Notes: generated from the letters alone by a model not told the origin. Positions 26,001 through 34,829 are shown, counted from the first letter of the stretch. The stretch is DNA of 64,000 bases from Mytilus trossulus (GCF_036588685.1 NC_086383.1:34914171-34978170), one strand, 5' to 3'. Translations and numbers: made by a program.

Positions 26001-29000
26001 TTCTCCCTATGGAAATTGAATTAGTCAGTGTTGATTTCAAAAATGCAAAGTAATCTTTTTAAAACGCCACGTTTCTGGAACGACAGTGTAAAGAAAAGAA
26101 ATTTCAAGACATTTAGTGAAAAAAATTTAGAGGGTACTTTTTAAATGTCTATGCTGTTAATAACAATTTTGATTAACTACACAAACGGTATGCTTGTAAA
26201 ATTCACAATAAAAAACAATGATTACTTCACCACAGGGAGTCGTTATTTCACAACAGCAATAAAAAACGAAGAATTTTTTCTATCCTGTTACTATGGTTGC
26301 TATGGTTACCGTAACATGAAAGACAATTGTACACAAACACGTCGTTAATTTTTTTATCTTAACATATAGGTGCAAAACGAATGAAATATTTCGTTGTTTA
26401 AACCCATCTTAAGGTTACAACGTCTAAATCTTAAGGTTAATCTTCCCAATTAAGCATTTGCAGGTGCAATACTGATATTTGTAACAGAATAGACAAAAAG
26501 GTAACAGGATAGACTTTTATATAGTGATATATCATAAACGTACGTTCCAGTTACCAATGAAATAAAGTAAAAAGTACACTAACTTATGAGCGATTTACTT
26601 GATGTCGGACTTATTTAAAAGGGTGAAAAAATACCGAACAGTATTAATTGCTATCTTAGACTTTCTGGTTGTAATTTTTATAACCTTTGAAAACCAATTT
26701 TTAGAGTCAACCTGAAAAAATGGCAAACCACTTATTATTCTACAGAATGAATATATATAGAAGTTTATTCTCTTGAAAACCATCTAATTGGCTACGTAAA
26801 AAAAGCTTAACAGTTTATCTAAACCTAGTCCTAATATCCCAAAATTTCTTTTGAAAATGGTAACAGGAGAGACAAAATATTGTACCACCGATCAAAAATT
26901 ATTTCAAGATATTCTTGTATGACATCATTAAGATTTCATCTTTTAATATGTTGTTTTGATTTGCTTACGTAGAGGGTTGTTTGAATAGGTAACTTTTGAT
27001 AATTTTTTCAAATTCAAAATTCGACATTTTTGGAAAATGACAAATATAATCAAGTGTTTTATATTAAGCTTAGTCTTCTACAACAGCACATACCGTATCA
27101 ACACTCATCCAATATAGTCACTCGATTCTAGTGTATTAGGTTGGTATGGTTATCACAATGAAATATATACATTATGAAAATAAACTCCAAAAAAACGAAT
27201 TTATCATACAATCACAGTCATTATGTGTTAAGTAAAAGTTTTTATAGGCTATTTAGATTAAATTCAAATGCCGAATTAGTTGCTGTTTATACGTTTTTTG
27301 TTTAATAATTAATTCACCGTCAAATACACAGGATCAAAATTTCCTAAAGCAAACATGTGCAATAGAATGGGACTTAATGTCCTCCATTTAATTCAAAATT
27401 TCATATTTGATTAAAAATATTTCGTCTTATGATAGCCTACTTATTTCAAAATATCTATTCGACTTTCGATTTCATTATTTGCTTAGAAAAAAAGCTTTTA
27501 TATTGAGATATGAACGATATTCCCGGGCTTGTATTTCCCTGATAGAACATTGCTGTTCAGAAGGAAACTATTAAAGCAAGAGTTTCAAATGGTGAAGTTG
27601 AAATCATTCATTCGTTAATTTTACGGACACCATCACGAATTGGTTGACCGTTATGAATTAACCGTTTCAGAGAGGATATCGTATTTGTTTCTTATGTCGT
27701 AACTACAATACAATCACGAATGTTACCTACCGAATTATACCATTCACCGGATTTGTAATAACATAAGCAACACGATATTTTTGAACATTTGAAATTTATC
27801 TATAAAGAAATTAAGCTATATTTCTATTAAATTATCCACATGTGCAATCTGAGGACTAGTTACCAATCCTCATAAGGGATCTTAGGACTGGCTACAATTC
27901 CACAAAAGAATGACATGCTTTTCAGCACTAAGGTTGGTGCATAATCCTCATACATACATTAACACTTATTGATCAATTATGAATTGACTGATGAAAGAAA
28001 AGTTGCATCTGGAATCAAATTATAAAGGTTTACTATTCTGTTCTTCATTCACTAACTTAAGATTAGTTGAAGCATTATTGCAATTGGTATTATTAGTCAA
28101 TCAGTTGATATACTATGTATGTATACAAGATAAGTTTAATGGCGGCTTACTTGAATCGCAAATAACACCTGCATCTTCACTATGGAAACAATCGTTAATG
28201 GCGGAACTTGTACATTGATCTATACTCTGTTCAGTACCATCACAGTTTAACTCATCATATAAAATCTGCCCAGTACCAGGTGGGAAAACACCCTCAGAAG
28301 TTGGTGCAGCTACCCCTCTAAAAAGAACATGATTATACAATATATTTGTTATAATTTAGGTATTATATATTGTTCGTGACGTCACAGACAATTGCGATAG
28401 TATTATAATTTTTTATTCCTAGTTATTAATGGTTGTTAATTAAATTATCCGAAGTCATTGTCCTTATATAAACTATTATCAATTACCAAAAAAACACCAA
28501 AAACTTTAGTGTTGACCGAGAGAAGATACCAGTGAGAAAAAAATGGCAAATACAAAGAAAGTTAAGAAAACAATACATAAAAAGGTTGAGCAACACCAAC
28601 TTACAAAAACAAAAACCATTTTGTCTATTTTTTCCCAAATGATACCACTTTGCCAATTGATCTTACATGTCTAATTTAATGGTATTAAAATAAAATAGTT
28701 ATCAAAGGTACCAGGCTTATAATTTAATACGCCAGACCCGGTTTCGTCTACATTAGACTCAACAGTGACGTTCAGATAAAAATAAAGTACAAAGTTGAAG
28801 CGCATTTATGACCTAAAATTCCGAAAAGTTGCGCCAAATACGGCTTATTATATTTATGCCTGGGAAATCATTAGTATTTTGAATAATTCAATCTTTTGAA
28901 AACCTTAAATTTATAAAACAAAAAAAAATAATGGTGTATTGATAGAAAAAGAAGCTACTGACGATAGCCAAGACAAAGAAAACAACCGAGAGCAATCGAA

Positions 29001-30786
29001 ATTTCTACCTTTGGATATTCTTGAAATACAACATCTGACCAATTGTAGAAAGGATAAAGAAAGTATCTGAAAGTACATACCCTTTACTCCCTAACATACG
29101 ACAAACAACTTGTGCGTCTGCCTTGTTAAAATGGTCATCACATATTGTTCCCAGAACACCATTTTTAGTTACTTGTATTGTACCAGATGCTTTGCCAGAC
29201 AGCTGCACTGTCACTGAAAATAGTTTAAATACGTGATCATAACTTAATGGAAAGAAATTAACAGCGAAATACGTACTGCTGGTATTGTAGATAATATATA
29301 TTACACCATACATTTATCTTAAATTTAATTATATAGAATTAGTATATCCAATTTTTAACTATCTGCGTTGAGATCTTATCAACATTGTTAGGACTAAACT
29401 ATATTATTTAAATTATCGATAATCAATATTGTGTGATGAATGCACGTCTACTAGTAGTCAAAATCATTACTCGGTGAGGTACATGGCATTATGTTAAAGT
29501 TATTTGCATTTTACATTTTGTTTTTACAATAAAGGGTTTGTCTCCATTTGCAAACTATTTTTTTCCTCTAAAAACACAGTCGGTAATTGAAAATTGACTG
29601 TTGAAAATACAAATGTTCTTAGTTTTATGCCGTTTTAGAATATAAGTTGTAGTGCCTACCTTGACCTACAGCTGACTGTACAAATACCACTGAAAATTTA
29701 AGAATCAAATATTAAAGGTAACAGTTTATTTTGTTAGTAAGATGCTAGTCATATATATCTCTTTTTAAAATTACAAGTATCGAGCATTATACAATACAAC
29801 TATCTGCGTTTCAATGAAACTACGAACGGTAATGTCACAGTTTGCGAATAAATTTAAACGGCAATTTCTTTTTCAAGTTCTCAAATGATAAATATACAAC
29901 AGAAACACATGTACAATGAATATAGATTTGGAATAAATATAATATAAGAATATCTGTGTATGCCTTTTATACCAATTAACATGTGATAACATTTTATATT
30001 GGTATAGTTGGTTCGATTGACGCAATTAAAGCAAGTTGAGTTATTTCCCTCTTAAAGCAAGGTATAGTTATTTCTCTTTTGTCACCATATTAGAGGTCTA
30101 CGTGCAATTAGTATTTTATAACCAAATTCAATTTGTTAAACTGGCTGCTTAAACATAAGGTTACGATCCCGAAGAAGCTTGTTTAGATATTATAAATGTT
30201 TCAATTTGGAAAATAAAATATAAAACACCAGTTTTTGACCCCAAAATGGCGGCCAAGGTTATTACATTAAGTGACCAGCGTTGTATGTTTAGCAGTTGAA
30301 AAATAAATCAACATTTATCTCTGAATGTAACGGAAAGTCTGAATATATACAATGTCTTTATTCATCAAACATTAAATTCAACCAATTTAAACACCTGGTA
30401 AAACCAAAAAGCCAAGACACTGCATTTTTCTATATCCAAGTGAAAGTCACAACGAGGCTTTAAATTCGGACCGAATGCTCAAACGTAATTGCAAGGTCAA
30501 GTTGTCCCTTAGCACCATTTTAAATTGATTGGTTGGTATATGTCGCGAGGCCTCATTTTATTGATGGAGGAATAACCAGTATGTGGTTACTAATCTTAAT
30601 TGATGGCAAGTATGAAAATGTTCCCCTTTGAGGTCAAAACATTATACGCTGCTGAAAGGGTGATTTTGCTCATATGGAAACCGTAAAATATACATGCAAT
30701 AATTATTAACGAATGAACCTACAATTTGTGAGGTAAAATGCACAAAAAGAACACAAACCTGACAAAAATATGCAGCACAAATTCAT
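10972..30786 (-). CDS. secreted protein with six SRCR domains, an LU domain and a ShKT domain (18 exons)
   Basis: The joined coding sequence is 2,409 bases, 802 residues, assembled from 18 exons that keep one frame. Order: signal peptide (1-19); six scavenger receptor cysteine-rich domains (about 20-119, 121-224, 226-336, 338-444, 446-554, 556-666); a ten-cysteine Ly6/uPAR three-finger domain (667-760); a six-cysteine ShKT domain (761-802) running to the stop. Each SRCR domain has six cysteines (group A) and is split in two exons. The first half ends in phase 2 and the second in phase 1, so each pair is a symmetric 1-1 module suited to duplication. There is no transmembrane segment, so the product is expected to be secreted. 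SRCR proteins of this kind bind microbial or host ligands; ShKT and LU domains are small disulfide-rich binding modules. The gene is divergent from the two-SRCR gene at 34,787. Introns carry many repeats. The combination of the three domain types is, to my knowledge, not a standard family. Individual exons follow. Confidence 0.85.
11773..11902 (-). CDS. six-SRCR gene, exon 17: LU domain, C-terminal part
   Basis: Starts VCDAIASGG and ends with [11 protein letters not shown], the CC....CN signature that closes three-finger domains, giving ten cysteines over exons 15-17. A short acidic linker follows. Phase 0 to 1. Confidence 0.85.
11965..12118. repeat. ~32-bp tandem repeat in intron 16
   Basis: Five copies of an AGCGTAATGGATACAAAATA / TAAAGAAAAG unit. 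The minus strand reads as a run of Phe/Ile/Tyr/Cys, so the 97-codon frame there is an artefact. Confidence 0.75.
12322..12640 (+). mobile_element. tRNA-derived SINE
   Basis: The head carries a pol III A-box-like TGGTCGAGTGATCTAGG and a B-box-like GAGTTCAAATCC about 55 bases apart, as in a tRNA gene. The body follows with ATAGGAAGATGTGGAGTGAG, GTGCCAATGAGACAACTCTC, GGCCTTCAACTCGGAGCC and AAAGCTATAAAGGGCCCC, sequence that recurs elsewhere in the window. It lies in intron 16, opposite to the gene. Confidence 0.65.
12674..12742 (-). CDS. six-SRCR gene, exon 16: LU domain, middle
   Basis: 69 bases, 23 codons, phase 0 to 0, encoding [11 protein letters not shown] and SLTCQSKL (cysteines five and six). 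Acceptor AATTTCAG-type with donor TTG|GTAAGT. Confidence 0.8.
13202..13545. mobile_element. dispersed hairpin element, copy 1
   Basis: GAATGCTTCTTTTTGTAA near 13,210 pairs with TTACAAAAAGAAGCATTC near 13,322, and GTAAAAGCGTTGACC pairs with GGTCAACGCTTTTAC inside. A 3' part with CTGTGCACTTTATTGTGGGA and GGAATAACACGTGGTGTGCA follows. A second copy lies at 53,508-53,840, missing part of the left inner arm. Confidence 0.7.
13635..13717 (-). CDS. six-SRCR gene, exon 15: LU domain, first finger
   Basis: Encodes [17 protein letters not shown] then MQCAAGE, the CY.C.G opening and third and fourth cysteines of a Ly6/uPAR three-finger domain. Phase 1 in, phase 0 out, donor GGAGAG|GTGAGT. Confidence 0.85.
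13905..14030 (+). repeat. dispersed repeat, SINE-body family
   Basis: GCGGTATGAGCTTTGCTCAT, GAAGGCCGTACGTTGACCTA and GTTGTCTCATTTGCAATCTT identify it. It lies in intron 14. Confidence 0.55.
14340..14500. repeat. dispersed repeat shared with 45,595-45,770 (inverted)
   Basis: GTATAGGGGGAGGGTTGAAA, CCCCGCCGCATTTTTGCGCC and CAGGAGCCTCTGGCC here match the reverse complement at 45,595-45,770. GC-rich for this window. Non-coding. Confidence 0.65.
14583..14764 (-). CDS. six-SRCR gene, exon 14: SRCR6, C-terminal half, divergent
   Basis: Cysteines are kept (HVQC, LDQC, NHC, IQC), but the G.GTG.I segment is replaced by a Ser/Thr-rich stretch and the H..EDAGV motif by HNQDVVI, so the usual metal-binding acids are reduced. 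The acceptor and first ~65 bases of the exon exist in two further decayed copies in the upstream intron. Confidence 0.85.
14775..14995 (-). pseudogene. two decayed tandem copies of the start of exon 14
   Basis: Intron 13 contains copies of the first ~65 bases of exon 14 at 14,807-14,872 and 14,916-14,982, spaced about 107 bases and separated by the same intronic spacer. In both, the AG of the acceptor is lost (CAATGATAC and ATAATGATAC versus CAG|TGATAC). The first copy remains open in frame with exon 14 through the spacer. Confidence 0.8.
15442..15595 (-). CDS. six-SRCR gene, exon 13: SRCR6, N-terminal half
   Basis: Encodes [21 protein letters not shown] and VVCTMLGY. The usual CDD acid pair is CSD here. 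ATTGCAG acceptor, GTAAAC donor, phase 1 to 2. Confidence 0.9.
16325..16457 (+). repeat. dispersed repeat, SINE-body family
   Basis: GCGGTATGGGCTTTTCTTAT, GAAAACCGTACGGTGACCTA, GAGTTGTCCCATTGGCAATC and a poly-T tail. It ends within 25 bases of the donor of exon 12. Confidence 0.55.
16478..16647 (-). CDS. six-SRCR gene, exon 12: SRCR5, C-terminal half
   Basis: Encodes [23 protein letters not shown] and [13 protein letters not shown]. Donor GAAG|GTAGCT, phase 2 to 1. Confidence 0.9.
17142..17301 (-). CDS. six-SRCR gene, exon 11: SRCR5, N-terminal half
   Basis: Encodes [26 protein letters not shown] and [18 protein letters not shown] acceptor, GTAAGT donor, phase 1 to 2. A TIR-bearing element (17,319-17,604) starts only 17 bases upstream of this exon. 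Confidence 0.9.
17319..17604. mobile_element. TIR element of the GGTGGTACCCAACAC family, copy 1
   Basis: Left end TTAAGGTGGTACCCAACAC, right end GTTAGGTACTACCTTAA. The termini are near-inverted and flanked by TTAA-like sequence, 286 bases, no coding capacity. Copies 2 and 3 are at 21,352-21,612 and, inverted, at 38,345-38,631. Confidence 0.7.
17665..17880 (+). repeat. dispersed repeat, CCAGACGCGC.TTT.GTCTAC family
   Basis: CGCCAGACGCGCATTTTGTC, GACTCATCAGTGACGTTC, GTACGAAGTTGAAAAGCATT and CCAAATACAGCTAAGG define it. Other copies: 21,826-21,930, 28,690-28,880, 33,965-34,050 (forward), and 31,060-31,200, 41,125-41,310 and a fragment at 46,405-46,470 (inverted). Confidence 0.7.
18291..18460 (-). 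CDS. six-SRCR gene, exon 10: SRCR4, C-terminal half
   Basis: Encodes [21 protein letters not shown] and [15 protein letters not shown]. Donor GCTG|GTAAGT, phase 2 to 1. Confidence 0.9.
18911..19064 (-). CDS. six-SRCR gene, exon 9: SRCR4, N-terminal half
   Basis: Encodes [29 protein letters not shown] and [16 protein letters not shown] acceptor, GTAAGA donor, phase 1 to 2. Confidence 0.9.
19335..20700. mobile_element. long non-coding dispersed element with internal duplication
   Basis: Begins GAGCCTGAATCGCTCACCTTTT and ends GCCTTTTAGGCCAGGTGAGC after a (GACGAC)n stretch. The AGGTGAGC termini are inverted. Two similar halves (about 19,440-19,975 and 19,980-20,460) share GAGGAGAAGATTTTT, GATGAACAAATTGTGAAAAA, AATTTTGGTCA and GTAGATCTTACTTTGCT. 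It lies in intron 8. A partial inverted copy is at 62,190-62,800. Confidence 0.65.
21075..21165. repeat. ~22-bp tandem repeat across the exon 8 donor
   Basis: TCTTTGCCTGAACAACTTAC-like units occur about four times. One lies in the exon end, so its CTTAC (GTAAG on the coding strand) gives one donor-like site inside the exon and another at the donor used. Confidence 0.75.
21141..21319 (-). CDS. six-SRCR gene, exon 8: SRCR3, C-terminal half
   Basis: Encodes [22 protein letters not shown] and [15 protein letters not shown], then four extra residues (SGKD) before donor GATG|GTAAGT. The end of the exon and its donor belong to a short tandem repeat (21,075-21,165), which has probably moved the donor 12 bases while keeping phase 1. 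Confidence 0.85.
21352..21612. mobile_element. TIR element of the GGTGGTACCCAACAC family, copy 2
   Basis: Left end TTAAGGTGGTACCCAACAC, right end GTTAGGTACCACCTTAA, 261 bases, in intron 7, same orientation as copy 1. Confidence 0.7.
22330..22486 (-). CDS. six-SRCR gene, exon 7: SRCR3, N-terminal half
   Basis: Encodes [20 protein letters not shown] and KVVCKMLGY, close to the family consensus. TCAATAG acceptor, donor GG|GTATGC, phase 1 to 2. Confidence 0.9.
22540..22625. repeat. short imperfect palindrome
   Basis: GATAGATAAGTAATTAGTGG-type sequence pairs with CTACTTATTGTTTATCTATC, around a TTTCTATCGTCACGGTAGAAA core. In intron 6. Confidence 0.5.
22830..23240. repeat. dispersed repeat fragments
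   Basis: GAATGTGTCAAAGAGACAAC and CCGACCATAGAACAGA at 22,850-22,900, then GTGTGGCGTTCGTTG, GTCTCTTTGACATATTCCCC and GGGGCCAGCTGAGAACCGCC. Related sequence recurs at 43,810-43,960 and 45,420-45,600. In intron 6. Confidence 0.5.
23259..23425 (-). CDS. six-SRCR gene, exon 6: SRCR2, C-terminal half
   Basis: Encodes [20 protein letters not shown] and [13 protein letters not shown]. Donor TCTG|GTAAGT, phase 1. It resembles the second SRCR2 half of the divergent gene (DDV.C.G.E..IL.C and IG.NDC.H). Confidence 0.9.
24030..24130. repeat. dispersed repeat, GTGCTCCGGAAGGGTAAGCA family
   Basis: AAGGTGCTCCGGAAGGGTAA, CACCCGTCGTGCTA and CAGTCCGGTAATGG. It resembles 32,575-32,840. In intron 5. Confidence 0.5.
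24336..24644. mobile_element. hAT-type non-autonomous element with 8-bp target duplication
   Basis: Termini CAGAGGTCGCAATTA and (inverted) CAGGGGTCGAATTTAAG are flanked by an exact 8-base duplication TGTACAGC at 24,328-24,335 and 24,645-24,652. Length 309 bases, no coding capacity, several internal GACCAGTAGA motifs. An 8-base duplication with CAG.G termini is the hAT superfamily pattern. In intron 5. Confidence 0.8.
24672..24751. repeat. two-copy 40-bp tandem repeat
   Basis: The unit AGTGTTTCATGAGAATAACA followed by AGTGTTCCATGCGTGAAACA occurs twice exactly or nearly so, in intron 5. Confidence 0.8.
24902..25049 (-). CDS. six-SRCR gene, exon 5: SRCR2, N-terminal half
   Basis: Encodes [21 protein letters not shown] and KIMCKQLGL, a textbook SRCR first half. 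A four-copy ~122-bp tandem repeat lies immediately upstream in the intron. Confidence 0.9.
25075..25565. repeat. four-copy ~122-bp tandem repeat next to exon 5
   Basis: Each unit has TATGTGGAGACAATAGATAA, GTCTTG, CCACGAACCCGAAG and GTAAAACATGTACAAGTGCA. Units start near 25,075, 25,198, 25,325 and 25,445. The array begins about 25 bases upstream of the exon 5 acceptor. Confidence 0.75.
25566..28150. other. intron 4, distal part; nothing recognised
   Basis: AT-rich intronic DNA upstream of the tandem array. A 67-codon frame at 26,145 has no supporting context. No transposon end identified. Confidence 0.4.
28151..28317 (-). CDS. six-SRCR gene, exon 4: SRCR1, C-terminal half
   Basis: Contains [17 protein letters not shown], an IDQC motif, [13 protein letters not shown] and so the last four cysteines. 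TTTTTAG acceptor, GTAAGC donor, phase 2 to 1. Confidence 0.9.
28690..28880 (+). repeat. dispersed repeat, CCAGACGCGC family
   Basis: CAAAGGTACCAGGCTTATAA, CGCCAGACCCGGTTTCGTCT and GCGCCAAATACGGCT, in intron 3. Confidence 0.65.
29081..29213 (-). CDS. six-SRCR gene, exon 3: SRCR1, N-terminal half
   Basis: The encoded half includes GTICDDHF and VVCRMLG with the first two domain cysteines. It lacks the usual RLVGG opening and the Trp before GT.C, as does SRCR1 of the divergent gene. Phase 1 to 2. Confidence 0.85.
29660..29689 (-). CDS. six-SRCR gene, exon 2: 30-base micro-exon, end of signal peptide
   Basis: AG|TGGTATTTG...GGTCAAG|GTAGG, phase 1 to phase 1, encoding [10 protein letters not shown] with the flanking bases. 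Signal peptidase cleavage is expected near AVG-Q, just before SRCR1. Confidence 0.7.
30759..30786 (-). CDS. six-SRCR gene, exon 1: start codon and first half of signal peptide
   Basis: 28 bases encode MNLCCIFLS and leave one base (phase 1). The donor TCAG|GTTTGT is weaker than the GTAAGT donors elsewhere in the gene. Chosen because it is the only upstream ATG exon seen that joins exon 2 in frame to give a normal leader, [19 protein letters not shown]. The two-SRCR gene has the same arrangement. Confidence 0.65.
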
Positions 30787-30824
30787 CTTGAGTGACCAGT
30801 TTGCCCACTGCTGTTATAAGTAAT

Positions 30825-30831
30825 GTATATA
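30825..30831 (-). promoter_or_regulatory. possible TATA box of the six-SRCR gene
   Basis: TATATAC on the minus strand lies about 40 bases before the proposed ATG. Initiation about 30 bases downstream would leave a very short leader, so an upstream non-coding exon is an equally good possibility. Confidence 0.25.
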
Positions 30832-32574
30832 AGATTACAACTAACTGTTCGTCATAAGATAAGAAACTAGTGTGTAAGTCAGACTTTGGTCATTTTGTCA
30901 CGTTTGATTCACGATTGGAATATAACAACAGGTACCTTGACATATAAGTAGTGTTGTAATAATTAAATGAATTATATACGTCAAATTAAAATTTGAATAA
31001 ACCGATCTATTATCCAATTGAAGGATAGACCGGTTTAGCCGTTTTACCACAACTTTTTGGAATTTTGGATCCTCAATGCTTTTCGACTTAAAGTTTGTTT
31101 GGCTTGATAAATATCTCAATTTGAGCGTCACTGATGAGTCTTATGTAGACGAAACGCGCGTCTTGCGTAATAAATTATAATCCTGGTACTTTTGATAACT
31201 ATTTAGACAATGTGTTTTTCATTGATTTAGCAAACTGGTAATCTTTCTAATTTTGTTTGGGGAGCAGCTCAATGTATAGAAAACCCATATCAGTGTTCAT
31301 TAACATTTGTTAAATAATTAGTTCCTTAGTTATCGAGTTAATCTGTATTTACCATGGACAATTAACGCAACTACTTAGTACGTGCAAAAGTCACATGAAC
31401 AAAACTACGAATCAACAAATGAACAACGAAATTAATCAAAACATATGGTGAAATCAACATACATTGTTTAACAGCAAGTGTCCATATTCCAGTATGGCAA
31501 ACTTTTAATCGTCCAGTGTTTAGTGGCGTTTGTGTTGCATAGTGTTTTATTTTTCTATATTGTGTTGTGTGTTCTATTGTTTTTCTGTTTTTCTGTTGTA
31601 TCCATGGCGATGACAGTTTAATTGTCATCTATGAATTTGAAATTCCCTCTGGTATCATTCGCCACTCATTTATGTAGTTTAGGTATCCAATACAGGGATT
31701 GAAGATCAAGTTCTTCATCTTTGGTCGAAATTTTAAAGGAACATAGAATAGACCCATGATTTTATACAGGATTTCCTTTATAGTAATTGTCGTCGGGTAT
31801 ATGTTGAGTTTCCAAGTGAATTGTCAATACTTAATTAATTTATCAAGCAGTTTATGTATCGTTATTTACACACATAAACCATGTTATTTGGGGATTTGTC
31901 TGCAGGAACAACAACATATTTGTCATAGAGGTAGGACAAGTGTTTTAAAACATTTAGATTTTTAAAGATTGAGCTAGTATGAGTATTAATCAAAGACCCA
32001 TTCAGCTGCTTAATTCTGATTTGTATCAAAGACTGATTACAGCCTGAATCCCTTTGGAAAAAGTATCTACGTCATCTGTCTCGCGTTTAACCCATTTCCT
32101 GGCATAATTCTCGACTGAATCCGTCATAATTTTGAAAATGTGATTCCAAATGACGTATTTAGGGTCATAATATTTCGGACCTTTGGATTACATATTTCAC
32201 AGGGAAGTGTTATTATTTAGGTCTTCGGTAATAACGTGACAGGCCGGACTATATATATTTATATATGGGGAACTAGCACAGGTTCAATCAGGAGGTATGG
32301 ACTTGAAGTCATCAATATTGAGATCCTGCAACATGTGTTTGTAAATGAAAATTTTAGTTGCAATTGATTTGGTACAGATGAAATAAATGATTGGTACAGA
32401 CTGATCTTTGAAATAGGAAGTTTTTTTTTATGGAACTTTGAATACTTGTTGGCAGAGGAAATTTAAAGAAAGGATCTATTCTTTTTCTTATAAAATTGTA
32501 AACAAAAGTTCCTAAAAATCTGTCTTTCACACCTCAATATAAATAATGTAAACTAACTTTTTTCGAGATGCTTC

Positions 32575-32840
32575 GAAAGAAAGACCAAAGTCAGCAGAGG
32601 GACATTCAAAACACAGTCGACAATAAAATGACATAGCCATGGCAAAAAAAACAGACAAACCTACAATCAATAGAACACAAAACACAACAACTGAAATGTA
32701 CGATTCGTCAAAACGTATTCCAACAAACACTAGGAGTGATCTAAAGTGCTCCGGAAGGGTAAGCAGATTTTGATCTAAATGTGGTACCCGTCGTGTTCCT
32801 CATGTTATTCAAACCCGGTCTAATTATATAGTAACACTCG
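32575..32840. repeat. dispersed repeat, GTGCTCCGGAAGGGTAAGCA family
   Basis: AAAGACCAAAGTCAGCAGAG, ATAGAACACAAAACACAAC, AAAGTGCTCCGGAAGGGTAA and GGTACCCGTCGTGTTCCTC define the copy. Short open frames on the minus strand follow the repeat. Confidence 0.55.
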
Positions 32841-34786
32841 GGAAAGGGGTTCGGAAATATACAAATTACAAATAAAATATTTAAAACACCCCATTTCAAG
32901 TGCATCTCCTGCCAAATCAGTATTTGTTGCATCTATATATACTAGATGAGTACATGTTTAATCAATGTACATACATTGTAAGGTAATTTTTTGAAGAAAG
33001 AACAAAAATTTTGAAAAAACACCCCAAATAATATTGTACCATAACCCCAAAAACAATTCTAATCATCCTTTTGTGTATTGAACCTCCTAGTAAAATTTCA
33101 TAGAGATCAATTCACTTATACATGTACTCAAGTTATTGTCTGGAAACCAAATGTGTCTTCTTGAAAACAACTTTGACATGATTAAGCATTTATTTCACTC
33201 GAAAGCAAATTTTTGACATGCTTGTATTTCCCTTTTCCATTTTCCATTTTATTTTGCTGTCATATAAAAACTTGAAAAGTAAGCTACATCATGTACATGT
33301 AACAAAAACAAATATATGCAAGAAATGACATAAAACCGACTCTGAATTAGTACATGAAATTGATGTAGAACTCACAAACGGAAGATGATCAGAAATACAA
33401 TGTTTTTTTATTCAAGTCAGATTTTTTTTACCGTAGCCCTTCAGTGCTATCAATTAAAATTATTTAGTCAAAATTTAACACTAGTATTAGGTTTATCATA
33501 ACAAATTGGCAAATACAGCCTTATTATCACATAAAAAAACTACTGTGTACAGACTGACATGTGCGGTTTGGGAAGTTTTTATGTTTTTACATATAAAAAA
33601 GTTAAATTTATTTTGCATATCTGAAAATCAAAATTATTTTTGGTGAAGATCTGGTTCAAAATATTTTGTTTGTCCTATGCTTGAACAGATTTTTTATTCA
33701 TCAATTTGGGAATAAGAATATTTTTGCAGTAAAAATACCATAACCCTTCATGGCTTTTCAAGTTCAATGTTCGTTCCCTAAACATGATCCATCTGAACTT
33801 ATAATTTTATTTTAGATATAAACAATACGTTAATGAAGCCTAGGACATTCGTTCTAAACATGCATGAAATATTTGCCACTGGACGTTAAACAACCAACAA
33901 ATATATAGGACATTGTCTTAGTATGAAGCTGGCATTTAAGGTAGCGCCTTCCTCATATTAGATAATAGTTATGAAAGGTACCAGGATTATAATTTAGTAC
34001 ACCCGACGCACGTTTCCTCTACATAAGACTCATCAACAGCATTACAAGTTATAAATTTATTTAATATTTAAATTTCTTCTTATATTAGGGAATGAATCTC
34101 CTCGTGCATATCTCTGATTACTTGTCCGGATTTGTCTTTACATTTGATAAATTGTGGTTGTATAAGCTCTTATTATAGATATATAATACGTTTGGGACTT
34201 TTTTTTAAATGACGTTTTATCGAGCATGACTGCTGAGACATTCAATGTCGAAATACGCATCTAATGCAATAAAACTAAACCCAATAATATGTTTAATTAA
34301 AAAAAATGGAATTTTTAAAACTTTTTATATGTAAAAAATTAACAAGATAGTAACATAAAGCCAAGGATTTTCAGCCAGGACTTAGAAATGATCTAAAGTG
34401 AAACGTCAGATAGTAAATTACATGTCAAGCTGACATACGTAAGTTGGAGAATCTCGAGTTGCATTTCAAACACTTAATCACTGGACACGATATCTCACAT
34501 TCTTGTTATCTGAGAATATACATAAACCTATTGAAGAGCAAAGCAATGTTCCTTTTATACTATTATATGCATGCCAAACTCAGTTTGTTTTATTCTCCAG
34601 AAAAAAACTAGAAGCAAATGTTTTATTTAACAGAAGGGGACCTCCTGTTCTTGTTTTTCACTACGATTTTCATTCATGCTTCTCTAAATGAACTTCGTCA
34701 CACGGAAATACAATTTGTTACGACCGTTATCTTGATACAAGTTTCTAAAGATAAACGTCTATTACGAAATTTTCCAACGAATTAAA

Positions 34787-34829
34787 ATGGTAGTCAGTGG
34801 CTTTATACATGTTATATGTACTTTTCTGA
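34787..34829 (+). CDS. two-SRCR gene, exon 1: start codon and signal peptide core
   Basis: ATG opens MVVSGFIHVICTFL and the exon stops in phase 1 at CTGA|GTAAGT. Joined to exon 2 it gives a leader MVVSGFIHVICTFLISLALD. Chosen over nearby ATGs at 34,809 and 34,816 because those hit a stop or the wrong phase. Confidence 0.65.

Larger units (their letters stand above)
30787..34786. other. intergenic space between the divergent SRCR genes
   Basis: 4.0 kb separates the two start codons. It holds dispersed repeats (31,060-31,200 inverted CCAGACGCGC family; 32,575-32,840 CTCCGGAAGGGTAAGCA family; 33,866-33,900 GCCACTGGACG module; 33,965-34,050 CCAGACGCGC family). A Leu/Ile-rich ORF at 31,756 could mimic a signal peptide but does not join any exon convincingly. 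Promoters of both SRCR genes should lie here. Confidence 0.5.

Noticed and set aside
31756-31965. Leu/Ile-rich N-terminus as the signal exon of the two-SRCR gene
   Set aside because: It can end in phase 1 only after an unlikely 58-residue stretch. The 34,787-34,829 exon joins the micro-exon with a normal leader.
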